DNA from: Blepharisma japonicum
Lineage: Eukaryota > Ciliophora > Heterotrichea > Heterotrichida > Blepharismidae
NCBI GenBank assembly: GCA_949751835.1
Contig: CATKHK010000105.1
Span: 62,001 to 126,000, forward strand
DNA: 64,000 nt
Direction of reading: 5' to 3'
Of this stretch, positions 31,518-42,180 are shown one piece after another. The position numbers and the translations under genes were made by a program. Each line of letters begins with the position of its first letter. The first letter of the stretch is position 1. The notes under the pieces are model-generated. The model worked only from the letters and a program-made list of their open reading frames with translations, was not told where the DNA came from and did no database searches.

Positions 31518-34088
31518 TTATTTTCCTACCAACTGTGAATCCACAAATTCCATGACAGCCCTGTCATTTGATTTCTGGGCAATTTCTGGCAATGAATCGA
31601 AAAGTTTATTTTTCACAGCGACTTCGGCAGCTTTCATGTAACTTCCTATGTATTGCAGCATGTTAAGCTGATAGTCGACCTCAGGAACCCTTAAAATAAA
31701 CTGCTCAGCGTATTGGTTTTGATTTCTCTGGACAGCTATATTTGCAAATGGTCGGAATCCAATAGGAGGATTTTTTTTTGATTTTGAAAGGGCTTCAACG
31801 CCTGGCCAGTCTCCTTGTGATGCTTTAATTTTAAGCTTTAAGTACCACATTTTTTTCTCTGAAATTTGGAACTGTTTTGCTAGCTTTTCAGCTTCAGATT
31901 CCTGGTCTTGTTTTAGCAGCCTTCCAATTGTGTCACAAACTGATAAATCCACTAAACTTCTGTCCCCTGTTTTCTTTATAAGTAATTTCTGTTTTTCTAT
32001 CAAGGCCAGCTGTTCTTTAGCTGCAACTGCATATAACGGATCTCTGTCATAATTTGAATACAAATCCCTTGCAGTGCTCAACAATTCCAATCTTCTTCTA
32101 AGATCATTATACTTATACGCTTTTTCAATAGCAAAATGCCCTGCTTCTTGTGGTCTTTTTAGATACCTAAATGCCTGTTTTAATAAGTCTTCATCAATTT
32201 GTCTTGCATAACTAAGCAGCATTTCTCTTGCGACATTTTTCGAAAGGACTTTTTCAATTGACCCAGTTGCCCCAGGGACAAAATCAGGGTCGTCTCTTGC
32301 AGCTTTGTCTTGCTCATGGATTTTCATGATGACTAAATATATTAAATCAGGATCGCTGCTGTCTATAGCTTTGTCTAAAGCCATATCATATTCTCCCATG
32401 TGTAATAATAAAGGAACTTTTCTTGAAATTGCAGGCTCATTTTCTAGTAAATCAATAGCTAAGTCTTTTCTTCCAGAATCTAAAGCTTTTCTTGCTATAT
32501 CTGTGTAGCTGACTGACTTACATAAGTTAAGTTTTGAGCAGATAAGCTCACACATTTCTTTATCGCTGAAAGCTTGGTCTGTCAGCTTAGCACAAGCCCA
32601 GTGGACAAATATGTGCTCTTGGCGGAGTTTCCAAAACTTAGAAATCTGTAAAGCTAAATAGTGGTGGTGAGAGTCTAATAGCCTTTTTATAAGCATTTCT
32701 CCATTTGTCCGCATGTATTTAAGCTGGTGATAAGTAATTGGCCTTGCTACATATTCTCGCCTCAAGTTATTAAGGACTTTTAAATGTTTTACCATATTGA
32801 CAAGCTTGTTACTGTCAAAAGTTCCAGGCGGCAAAAAGGTTTTTCCAAAAGCTGCAGCTTTAAGTAATTTTTCTTGGGTGTCTATGTCGAATTCGGCACT
32901 TGCAGCTTCTAATAACTGGTCTACAGCTTCCTGCAAGGTATCATTATTTTGCAAATTTCTTATAGATTCCCCAGAACTTGCAGAATTCTCTATATAAGCT
33001 TCATAAGCTACTAATAGCAAGGCTGGCGGTGAAAAGCTGCCAATTGAAAGTGTCATCTGCAAAGAAGGGTCGACCTTTTCCCAAAATTCGCATTTTTCTG
33101 TTGTAAAAACCCTCATGCCATCTAGCTCTGAATTGCAAAAAACTCCTTCTTTAATATGGTCGATGTCCATGCTGGCTTTGGTATTATCAGGTCCTAATAT
33201 CCCTACAAACTCGTTATAAATCAAACATACAGCCTCATTTCCGCACCATACCACTTGTCGTGCCCTCTCTACCATTTCTGAGTCAGTCCTACCTAAAAAT
33301 TTGGAAAAATTTGAATTCAGCTTGACGACAACTCCTCCTTCTAATAAAATTGCTAAGAATTCTCCTGTGGCTGATAAGCTTATCTCTTCGACCCTGTTGA
33401 TTTCTTCATTGGTGAAAGGAATTTTAGAGAAACCTTTAACTTCTTTCATCTCTTGCAGCAGCACAAGCCCACCATCAGGATGCCCACACAAAATATCTAA
33501 ATTCCCAGAATATGAATGAGCAGAGGGAATCGCTTTAAAACATGTAGGAGACCCTCTTATAGAGAGCAACCCGATCAGTTCTGGCTTAAAGCTTAGACAA
33601 TTTGGCAAATTTCTCACATAATAAAAAGCGTTGTCTTGGGTAAGCACAATTAGCATATTTTCAAAGACTTCACAGTCTACGATTTCTTTGCCTTTTGAAG
33701 GAGGATTTCCAAATAATGGAGGCGGAAAAGCAATTTTTTCACCATGCATGTTATAGATGTCGACATCTCCGTTTTTATAAACGACAACAAGAGCTTCATC
33801 AGTGGTTCAGCCCATTTTTACAAGCTCTTTGGAATAGTCTCATAGAACTTTGCCTGTTAGCTTGCCTGCAGAGTTGTGGATTGTCAGATATTTACGAAAA
33901 AGTTGATTTGTGTTGGGAATTCCCATGATTAAGCTTTTGGGTTTCATGATTCTGGCAACTGGGCCGCCAAAGCGAGCTGCTGCAATATGGAAATATTCTA
34001 TTGCTAGATCTTGTTCCCATTTCATGTCATATTGAGCTACTTGTCGATAGCAGTGATCTCCGAGTTCAGTCCAATTTAACAGAGCCAT
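31518..34088 (-). CDS. VPS16: Vps16, core subunit of HOPS/CORVET tethering complexes
   Basis: Vps16 is a class C Vps subunit needed for fusion at endosomes and lysosomes/vacuoles. The protein has 856 residues, close to the usual ~840. The N-terminal part matches Vps16 ('LNWTELGDHCYRQVAQYDMKW', then 'FGGPVARIMKP') and leads into a beta-propeller region ('WDYSKELVKMGWTTDEALVVVY', with Trp from TGA). From about 400 on an alpha-solenoid follows: 'HYLALQISKFWKLRQEHIFVHW', 'ARKALDSGRKDLAIDLLENEP' and 'VPLLLHMGEYDMALDKAI', all typical of the Vps16 C-terminal domain that binds Vps33. One frame, no intron, ATG to TAA. The neighbouring genes are convergent (14 bp) and a same-strand membrane protein 300 bp upstream. 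Confidence 0.93.
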
Positions 34089-34387
34089 TTTATCAGGAAA
34101 AATGTTTAAGTATGTTTATATTCTCACATGCAGAAAAGCTTTGATATTTATAATAATTAATTAAATTTATTTTAATAAGATACTCTAAAATACTTAAAAC
34201 AACTAATGCTGTTTTCTTATAGATTTTATCAAAAATTTCTATAATTAAATCTAATCTCATTGTAAATTCATAAGGTTCTAATTAATAGAAAATTAAAACT
34301 AATCTAGTCTTTTTAATATACATCAATCATTAATTATGTAAATTCCTTCTAAAGAATTCTCCACTATCTAAATATGGAAGCCAAGCC

Positions 34388-34882
34388 TTACTCTTTAGAT
34401 ATGTCTTCTTGAGGACGATCAATAGTGACTGGCTGAAATCCTGCATGCTCTAACGTTTTCCCAGCTTCTTTCTCTTCTTTCCCTTCAGTTTCATCTGTCT
34501 TATCTATAAGTTTATCTTTAAACCCAAGTGCAAGCACAAAATACCCACAGGCTGTGATAAAATAGAGTACAGCCATAAGGATAAACCACCAATAGCGTCA
34601 GTCAAATATTATAGTCGCAATAAATAAAAAGAAAGCGCCCTTGCCAAAGCAGTACCTTAAGAAATAAAAAGGCATCAAAAGCTTTTTGTAAGGCAATTCT
34701 GAGCATATTGAAATAAAAGCAAAAATAAAATAGTAAAGCGTCAGGAAAAAATCACGGACATCGATAATATTAAAGGAGGCAAGCTTTTGGATTGCGATTG
34801 CTAATAATCCGACTCCACAGATAATTGAAGCAACTTTAACGCTCACATTGACTTTCACGTCATTGAACTCTTGTCCGACCAT
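34388..34882 (-). CDS. COPI-associated-like four-span membrane protein
   Basis: This 164-residue protein has four membrane spans: 'VASIICGVGLLAIAIQKLAS', 'DFFLTLYYFIFAFISICSEL', 'GKGAFFLFIATIIFDWRYWW' and 'MAVLYFITACGYFVLALG'. The arrangement, the central 'RYCFGKGAFFLFI' (fold-typical G-x-G-x-F) and the size fit the COPI-associated protein family of Golgi membrane proteins. A TGA supplies Trp in 'FDWRYWW'. Under the standard code the gene would split in two. The C-terminal 45 residues are charged and cytosolic ('KTDETEGKEEKEAGK' region). The family assignment is from memory of its pattern, so I hold it at moderate confidence. Confidence 0.7.
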
Positions 34883-35319
34883 TTTATAAATTCTTTATCA
34901 ATTTTCTCCAATCCAGCATTTTTATTAAGATGATTTTTCTCAAATTATTTAATTTTAAACAGAAGAAATTGAGAGCTTTATTATTAATTATGTGCTAAGC
35001 AGATTATAATATTTGCCAAAATAATCAAAGATAAGAGAAATTATAATGAAAATTTCTGCTTTTTTGGCATTTACAAAGTTTTAATAAAACGTTTAAAAAG
35101 ACAAGAATCTAAAGAGAGATCATTGAAATTTTATGGTTTATCTCATTTTATCACAGCCTCAAATTAAAATATTTAATAAAAAGATAAAATATTAATGTTA
35201 AAACAATTTAATCAAAATATTAAAATATCAATAAAAAAATCTAGAGACTTCTATTCAAAAGATTATTCAAGCTCTATTTTTCCAAAAAAAATATATAATA
35301 TTAATCTAATTATTATCTC
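34883..35319. other. intergenic spacer
   Basis: This is strongly AT-rich sequence upstream of the membrane-protein gene and downstream of the Ser/Glu repeat gene. No coding frame, RNA gene or repeat was supported. Confidence 0.5.
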
Positions 35320-38300
35320 TTATCCGAAAACAAGTCCATAGCTCGCTACTTTATTAATCAGTGTTGCATACACGTCAAACCAAGTTCCTTCCGGAATCGT
35401 TATATTTGGATTGAATCCTTCAGGAAATCCACCTTCTGGTATAGAAAATCCTTCAGGAGGCGTAAACCCTGCAGGCGGTGTAAATCCTTTAGGTAGCCCT
35501 CCTTCAGGCTTCGTAAACCCTTTCGGAGCTGCTTTAGCATCTATATTCTGTCCGATTTCTAGGAAAGAGCTATAATATTCATCAATAATTGCCTCCATTT
35601 CTGCCTTGTCTTCTTCTAGTTTTGCAATATCTTCTTCCAGATCGTCAGCTCTGGCTTCTAATTCTTCAATTTCATCTTCTATTTCATCCTCAGTTGAATA
35701 TATAACTTCATAGTTGCTTTCGTTGACTTCACTTGCAGGGCATGTGCTTTGTGATGAGCTATCCAGATGATAAAAATCGCTTGAAGAACAATCTCCAGGC
35801 TCATCTGCAGATGCAGTGTAGCAAGAGTCTGAGGACCCGCACCAGCCGCATTCATTGGTACTTAAGCAGTCACTGCAAGATGTATACGCATCACAATCCA
35901 CCACTGTGCATTGGCCATATTGATAATCAGAACACGAAGCGTCTGTAGGCCCATCAGAATTTCCTTCAACACATGAGTTTTCTGAAGAGCACCATACACA
36001 GCCTGAGTTGCTGGTGCATGTGTCGCAGTTTGTGTTCTCTGAGCAAGAATAGTCATAATTGTCCAGCTCTGCTTCAAGGTCATCAATTTCTTTGTTTACC
36101 TCGTCTAACTCGTCTTGTTTGACATCAATATCATTTTCTATTTGGGAAATTGAAGATGTAGCACTGAGCTCAAAGCTTAAATTAATGTTTGTGTTGAGGC
36201 TTTCAAGGGTGACATCGTCTGATTCAGAGGTAGTTGACTCTGAGGACTCGCTTGATTGTTCTGTTGCTTCTAAGGAGTCGCTTGAGTCTTCAGTTGTCTC
36301 TGTTGATTCACTTGACTCTTCTGTTTCCTCTGTTGAATCGCTTGACTCCTCTGCTGTTTCTGATGTATCAGTACTTTCACTTGATTCAGTTGTTGCAGAA
36401 CTTTCTTCTGAGCTTGCTTCTGTACTGTCTTCTGAAATATCTTCAGAGCTTTCTTCAGAGCTTTCTTCGGAGCTTTCTTCTAAACTTTCTTCTGAGCTTC
36501 CTTCTGTGCTTCCATCTGTGCTTTCATCAGCAGTTTCATCTAAGCTTTCTTCTGTGCTCTCATCAGCAGTTTCATCTGAACTTTCTTCTGAACTTTCTTC
36601 TTCACTCTCAGAACTTTCTTCTGTGTTTTCTTCTGAGCTTCCATTAGCACTTTCTTCTGAGCTTTCTTCTGAACTTTCTTCTGTACTTTCTTCTGAGCTT
36701 TCATCAGCACTTTCTTCTAAGCTTTCTTCTGTGCTTTCGTCAGAACTTTCATCAGAGCTTACATCAGAACTTTCTTCTGTGCTTTCTTCCGAACTTTCAG
36801 CATCTTCTTCTTCACTCTCAGAACTTTCTTCTGTGCTCTCATCTGAGGTTTCCTCTGAACTTTCTTCCTCACTATCAGAATTTTCTTCTTCACTTTCAGC
36901 ACTTTCTTCCTCACTTTCAGTATTTTCTTCAGTGCTTTCTTCTTCGCTTTCAGAGCTTTCAGAACTTTCTTCTTCGGTTTCAGAGCTCTCTTCGGCATCT
37001 TCTGTGCTTTCATCTGTACTTTCTTCAGAAGTTTCTTCTGTGCTTTCGTCTGTACTCTCATCCGCATTTTCTTCAGCAGTTTCTTCTGGGCTTTCTTCTG
37101 AGCTTTCTTCAGAGGTTTCTTCTGTGCTTTCGTCTGTGCTCTCCTCAGTACTTTCTTCAACGGTTTCTTCTGAGCTTTCTTCTGAGCTCTCCTCTGAGCT
37201 TTCCTCTGGGGTTTCCTCAGTAGTTTCTTCTGAGCTTTCTTCAGTAGCTTCTTCTGAGCTTTCTTCAGTAGCTTCTTCTGAGCTTTCCTCTGCGCTTTCC
37301 TCTGAGCTTTCCTCTGCGCTTTCCTCAGTAGTTTCTTCTGAGCTTTCTTCAGTAGCTTCTTCTGAGCTTTCTTCAGTAGCTTCTTCTGAGCTTTCCTCTG
37401 CGCTTTCCTCTGAGCTTTCCTCTGAGCTTTCCTCAGTAGTTTCTTCTGAGCTTTCTTCAGGAACTTCTTCTGAGCTTTCTTCAATAGCTTCTTCTGAGCT
37501 TTCCTCTGCGCTTTCCTCTGAGCTTTCCTCTAAGCTTTCCTCAGTAGTTTCTTCTGAGCTTTCTTCAGTAGCTTCTTCTGAGCTTTCTTCAGAGCTTTCC
37601 TCAGCAGACTCTTCTGAGCTTTCTTCTGTGCTTTCTTCAGAGGTTTCTACATTACTTTCTTCTGTGCTATCATCAGAGGTTTCTTCTGTGCTTTCGTCTG
37701 TGCTCTCATCAGCAGTTTCTTCTGGGGTTTCATCAGAACTTTCTTCTGAGCTTTCTTCTGAACTTTCTTCTGAACTTTCTTCTGAACTTTCTTCTGAACT
37801 TTCTTCTGAGCTTTCTTCTGTGCTTTCTTCTGTGCTCTCTTCTGAGCTTTCTTCTGAGCTTTCTTCTGAGCTTTCTTCTGTGCTTTCTTCTGTGCTCTCT
37901 TCTGAGCTTTCTTCTGCGCTTTCATCTGTGCTCTCATCAGCAGTTTCATCTGAGCTTTCTTCAGTGGTTTCTTCTGAGCTTTCATCTGTGCTTTCATCTA
38001 TGCTCTCATCAGCAGTTTCATCTGAGCTTTCTTCTGAACTTTCTTCTGAGCTTTCTTCTGTGCTTCCATCTGTGCTCTCATCAGCAGTTTCATCTAAGCT
38101 CTCTTCTGAAGTTTCTTCAGCACTTTCTTCTGTGCTCTCTTCTGAGCTTTCTTCAGAACTTTCTTCTGTGCTCTCATCTACACTTTCTTCAGCAGTTTCT
38201 TCTGAGCTTTCTTCTGTGCTCTCTTCAGAACTTTCTTCTGAGCTTTCATCTGAGCTTTCATCAGAGCTTTCATCAGCAGTTTCTTCTGAGCTTTCATCTG

Positions 38301-39357
38301 AACTTTCTTCTGAGCTTTCATCTGAGCTTTCTTCTGAGCTTTCTTCTGAACTTTCTTCTGAGCTTTCTTCTGAACTTTCTTCTGAGCTATCTTCTGAAGT
38401 TTCTTCTGTACTTTCTTCTGAGCTCTCTTCTGAAGTTTCTTCAGTGCTCTCTTCTGAGCTTTCTTCTGAACTTTCTTCTGTGCTCTCTTCAGAACTTTCT
38501 TCTTCATCTGAGCTCTCAGCAGCAGTTTCTTCTGAGCTTTCATCTGAGCTTTCTTCTGAGCTTTCATCTGAGCTTTCTTCTGAGCTTTCTTCTGAACTTT
38601 CTTCTGAGCTATCTTCTGAAGTTTCTTCTGTACTTTCTTCTGAGCTCTCTTCTGAAGTTTCTTCAGTGCTCTCTTCTGAGCTTTCTTCTGAGCTTTCTTC
38701 AGAGGTTTCTTCCGTGCTCTCTTCTGAGCTTTCATCGGTATTTTCTTCTGAACTTTCGTCTGAGCTTTCTTCTGAACTTTCTTCAGTTGAGCTGCTCTCT
38801 GAAGATTCTTCATCACTTGTCGTTTCCTCAGTCTCGCCAGATCCTTCGGTTTCACTTGAGCTATCTTCATTTGAGCTAGACTCTTCTTCGTCTACAGTCT
38901 CCTCTTCAGATTCAGAGCTCTCGGTTGATTCTTCTTCACTAGTCGATTCACTTTCACTACTTTCTTCTTCAGTACTTTCCTCTTCATTATTATCTTCTTC
39001 ACTACTGTCCTCGTTGCTGCTCTCATCGCTGCTTTCATCACTGTTTTCTTCTTCTGTAGCGTCTTCAACGTCCTCAGAATCACCAATATTTTCATCAGTA
39101 GATTGATTATCTATTCCACCATCGTCACTAGTTCCTGGATCATCCGCAGTTGGATCGTCTGTGGCATTTTGATCTGATGATGTTATTCCTTCTTCTGATC
39201 CTGATATCGAGTCAGATGTTTGGACTCCCTCTTCTGATCCAGTTTGTTTAAGCTGCAAAAAGTTTATATTGTTATGTCTAAAAATCCTTTTTGAGACTAT
39301 TTGGGAATTGACTTGGCTTAGACAAATTAGTAATAGGATAATAAGCTTTAAACCCAT
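35320..39357 (-). CDS. secreted Ser/Glu-repeat protein with PSI modules
   Basis: This is a 1,345-residue secreted protein of unknown function. A signal peptide ('MGLKLIILLLICLSQVNS') is followed by an acidic lead. A tract from about residue 120 to 975 is built from four-residue units of the type S-E-E-S/T/A, giving an enormous negative charge and hundreds of possible Ser/Thr phosphorylation or glycosylation sites. Next come a coiled coil (~1063-1096), two Cys modules with PSI-like spacing ('CDTCTSNSGCVWCSSENSC' near 1105; 'CSDCLSTNECGWCGSSDSC' near 1155) and a second coiled coil (~1220-1256). A tail of 'PKGFTPPAGFTPPEGF' repeats (~1276-1322) closes the protein. No membrane span or GPI signal is obvious. 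A cell-coat, cyst-wall or calcium-binding matrix protein is plausible. The codon pattern leaves the antisense strand open as well. Confidence 0.85.
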   Translation of the reverse strand: MGLKLIILLLICLSQVNSQIVSKRIFRHNNINFLQLKQTGSEEGVQTSDSISGSEEGITSSDQNATDDPTADDPGTSDDGGIDNQSTDENIGDSEDVEDATEEENSDESSDESSNEDSSEEDNNEEESTEEESSESESTSEEESTESSESEEETVDEEESSSNEDSSSETEGSGETEETTSDEESSESSSTEESSEESSDESSEENTDESSEESTEETSEESSEESSEESTEETSEESSEESTEETSEDSSEESSEESSEESSDESSEESSDESSEETAAESSDEEESSEESTEESSEESSEESTEETSEESSEESTEETSEDSSEESSEESSEESSEESSEESSDESSEESSDESSEETADESSDESSDESSEESSEESTEESSEETAEESVDESTEESSEESSEESTEESAEETSEESLDETADESTDGSTEESSEESSEESSDETADESIDESTDESSEETTEESSDETADESTDESAEESSEESTEESTEESSEESSEESSEESTEESTEESSEESSEESSEESSEESSEESSEESSDETPEETADESTDESTEETSDDSTEESNVETSEESTEESSEESAEESSEESSEEATEESSEETTEESLEESSEESAEESSEEAIEESSEEVPEESSEETTEESSEESSEESAEESSEEATEESSEEATEESSEETTEESAEESSEESAEESSEEATEESSEEATEESSEETTEETPEESSEESSEESSEETVEESTEESTDESTEETSEESSEESPEETAEENADESTDESTEETSEESTDESTEDAEESSETEEESSESSESEEESTEENTESEEESAESEEENSDSEEESSEETSDESTEESSESEEEDAESSEESTEESSDVSSDESSDESTEESLEESADESSEESTEESSEESSEESANGSSEENTEESSESEEESSEESSDETADESTEESLDETADESTDGSTEGSSEESLEESSEESSEESSEDISEDSTEASSEESSATTESSESTDTSETAEESSDSTEETEESSESTETTEDSSDSLEATEQSSESSESTTSESDDVTLESLNTNINLSFELSATSSISQIENDIDVKQDELDEVNKEIDDLEAELDNYDYSCSENTNCDTCTSNSGCVWCSSENSCVEGNSDGPTDASCSDYQYGQCTVVDCDAYTSCSDCLSTNECGWCGSSDSCYTASADEPGDCSSSDFYHLDSSSQSTCPASEVNESNYEVIYSTEDEIEDEIEELEARADDLEEDIAKLEEDKAEMEAIIDEYYSSFLEIGQNIDAKAAPKGFTKPEGGLPKGFTPPAGFTPPEGFSIPEGGFPEGFNPNITIPEGTWFDVYATLINKVASYGLVFG
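36430..38990 (-). repeat. 12-nt minisatellite coding for SEES units, with 108-nt and 222-nt higher-order copies
   Basis: The coding strand repeats a 12-nt unit (TCAGAAGAAAGC and variants). Higher-order copies are visible: a 108-nt unit (36 residues) begins at 37271, 37379 and 37487 with near-identical sequence. A longer block starting at about 38384 recurs at about 38606, 222 nt away. All shifts are multiples of three, so the frame is kept. Confidence 0.85.
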
Positions 39358-39998
39358 TTTATTAACCGTTATTCATTATTCACGTTTTAACTTTCTAGGA
39401 AATTCTCATTCAGTTAGAAATTTATTGAGGGTCTGCATTTCATTAATTGTTTGAGTATTAACGATTGCTGTTTCGCAGATAAAAAATGATAAAATATATA
39501 AATATAAAGAACCAAGCTAATTATTTGCTACTGCTTAGAACTTTTAAGCTTTAATTTATTACCGCGAAGCCCAAAAATAATTGGAAACAATTTTTAAAGT
39601 AATATCTTAAATATTTAAAAAAAGTTAATCTATATCTACTAATTAAGAAAACAAAATATAAAATTCAATTGGCTAAACAAAAAAGTATGAAATATGTGAA
39701 AAGAAGATCCTTTATAAATTGGCAATGCTTGAAATATAAAAGTATTTATTAAAATTGATTCAACTTAAACCTTTTATTATTAAGTAGCATTTATAACTTT
39801 TCACTATAATTTGAATTATCATATAAAGAAAGCTTATAATTTAAATATTCATCATAATCATACGAAAGCAAAAGTTCTTTAATTTTGCTTTTGCTAAGGG
39901 AAATCCTTTAATAATGTTTATAACATCTATAATTATTTCAGTCTGGAATTGCTATTATCTTCAATTAGACTTCAACCTTATTTAAATCAAAAAAATTA
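39358..39998. promoter_or_regulatory. divergent promoter region, repeat protein / NEK kinase
   Basis: This 641-bp AT-rich spacer lies between two divergent genes. It should hold both promoters. Nothing else was recognised, and the short frames inside it lack coding character. Confidence 0.4.
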
Positions 39999-41255
39999 AT
40001 GTCTCTCAAAGATTTTGAAACTCTCTCAAAAATTGGTGAAGGAGCTTACAGCAGTGTTTGGCGAGTACGGCGTGCATCTGATCACAAAATTTACGCATTA
40101 AAAAAAGTCCAACTACAGAAATTAAAAGCCAAAGAAAAAACCAACGCTCTTAACGAAGTAAGAATCCTCGCCAGTGTCAACCATACAAATGTTATTTCAT
40201 ATAAAGATGCCTTTTTCGATGAAGATAGCAGCTGCCTCTGCATCATTATGGAATATGCAGATGGTGGAGATTTATATCAATTGATATCTGAAAATCGAAA
40301 AAAAGGGACCTATTTGAGCGAGCATTACTTGTGAAGCCTCTTTATAAGGCTCACAAGAGGCTTAAAAGCTCTTCATGACCTTAATATTATGCACAGGGAC
40401 TTAAAAAGTGCAAATGTTTTCCTAACGAAAGATGGAGGTGTCAAGCTGGGCGACATGAATGTTTCTAAAGTAACCAAACAAGGAATGCTCCACACACAGA
40501 CAGGGACGCCTTATTATGCAAGCCCAGAAGTATGAAAAGATACCCCTTATGATATCAAATCTGACATTTGGAGCTTGGGATGTGTCATGTATGAGGCTGC
40601 TTCTCTTAGGCCACCTTTTCAAGCTGAGGATATGAAAGGGTTGTATAAAAAAGTTATTCGTGGAGAGTACCCACCTTTACCTATTGAGTTTTCACAGGAT
40701 TTTCAATTACTTATATCACAACTTTTACAATTAGACCCTAAAAAAAGGCCAAGCTGCTCCCATATACTCCGAATGCATCATGTTTTAAAGCACGTCGACA
40801 ATAATAACGAAGAAGAATTAGAAAATGAGTCCCATTTATTGGGGACAATTAAATTTTCTAAAGACATTCAACTTGTCACTGAAAGGCTACCAAAATCAAA
40901 ATATAGAGAAGAAGCAAGGCCAAATCACAGCGAGCCACCTCCAAATAGAGAATTTGATTTTAATTTGCCAAAAATTTACAAATTAAACCGAGTAGATTCT
41001 TTTCACAGCAACAGAAGAGAATCAAAAGAAACGACCAGCAAAGAAACAAACTCACACAAATCAAACCTAAGCAAGAATTTCATCAGAGATAACTATGGAG
41101 CTTTGAAGCTTCCAAGGGTAAAATATCCCAGTCAGGTATATCCAGTTTATTCTGTAAGACAAACAAACATTCCTGTAAAGCACTACGAGTTGATAAATTA
41201 TTTGCCTATACCTGAAAGAAAGCGGCTCATGGGGAATAGAAATAGGTATAACTAA
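39999..41255 (+). CDS. NEK (NIMA-related) protein kinase
   Basis: This is a NEK-family kinase of 418 residues; NEKs act at centrosomes, basal bodies and cilia and are greatly expanded in ciliates. Kinase domain residues 5-260: 'IGEGAYSSVWRVRR', 'YALKKVQL', 'IIMEYADGGDLYQLI', 'IMHRDLKSANVFL', 'TGTPYYASPEVW', 'DIWSLGCVMYE' and 'DPKKRPSCSHIL'. Two TGA-Trp codons carry the frame. The DFG motif reads 'LGDMNVSKV': the metal-binding Asp is kept but Phe-Gly is Met-Asn, a change seen in several ciliate NEK-like kinases. The C-terminal 160 residues are basic and Ser/Lys-rich and lack the usual coiled coil. No intron. Confidence 0.9.
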
Positions 41256-41412
41256 TGATAATTTATTTTGTATAGATTTTGCATTCTAATTATTTTATAA
41301 ATTTGATCTAGACTGCTTTATTTAATAAGAAACTTTGTAATTACGCAACATTATATTGATTTTAAAAAAAATTTATATTTTATTGACTTCTGCTTATATC
41401 TAAACTTTATAA

Positions 41413-41982
41413 ATGGAGCAACAGTAATAGAAATTAAGATCCAAAACTTTCAAAGTCATTTTATTAGGAGATAAATATGCGGGAAAAGATTCGTTTTTCC
41501 GCAGATGCGCCTATAATTATTTTAATACAAGTGGAACTCCAGCAATTGGTGGAACCGACTTTGTAAGACATAATCAGACAGAAAAATATATACAAATAAG
41601 CTCTGAAAAAGTTGTGAAAATCAAATTATATAGAACATGCGGCCAAGAAAGATATAATTACTTAATTCCAAGTTACTATAATCGAGCAGATGGAATATTT
41701 ATCCTATATGACATTACAAATAGGCAAACTTTTGGAAATATCCATTTATGACTAGCTGAGGCTCAAAGAAAATGCGAAAATTATGGAGCGATTATGCTGA
41801 TAGGTACTAAAATAGATCTTGTGAGTGAAAGAGCCATAAGCTATGAAGAAGGAAAACAGTTTGCGGATGAAAACGAAATGCTATTCTTAGAGGTCTCTTC
41901 AAAACTGAATCAAAATATTGATAAAGCAATAGAAGCAATAGCTATTTGTTTACAGAGCAAAATTCATTCAGCAGGTTTATAA
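41413..41982 (+). CDS. divergent Rab-like small GTPase
   Basis: This Rab/Ras-fold protein has 184 residues. Exon 1 is eleven bases plus the start ('MEQ'). The 15-nt intron at 41424-41438 (GTAATAGAAATTAAG) must be removed because the unspliced frame stops at once. Core: 'FKVILLGDKYAGKDSFFRRC', 'GGTDF' (switch I), 'LYRTCGQERYNYLIPSYYNRA', 'GIFILYDITNRQTFGNI', 'LIGTKIDL' and 'EVSSK'. Several key residues differ. The P-loop has GK-Asp where Ser/Thr binds magnesium. The DxxG Asp is Arg in 'RTCGQE'. The usual NKxD is TKID. The C-terminus ('QSKIHSAGL') has no prenylation Cys. It is probably a pseudo-GTPase or a nucleotide-independent scaffold, inferred from residues only. Confidence 0.8.
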
Positions 41983-42180
41983 ATGATGATAAATTTACTT
42001 CAGAGTTTAAATAATTATATTATTCGCTTATAAAAATGATTAACTAAAATCCTAAATCTATCTAATATTGAATGACTCATCAATTTTCTCTTCTTCATTT
42101 GTCTTAAATTTCAATTTCCCATATTAAAAAATCATTATAAATTCATCTGTTCATTTCTTGTCCTATTCATATTTGAATAA

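Noticed and set aside
36759-38870. Lys/Ala/Gln-rich frames on the minus strand ('KKAQKKLLKKAQ')
   Set aside because: These are another reading phase of the same 12-nt repeat. They are low-complexity and lack non-repeat ends.
36059-39106. 1,015-codon open frame on the plus strand, 'SSELSSELSS' repeats
   Set aside because: It is antisense to the Ser/Glu repeat gene. The 12-nt repeat simply has no stop in this phase, there is no signal peptide or non-repeat domain, and the minus-strand frame has signal peptide, PSI modules and coiled coils.
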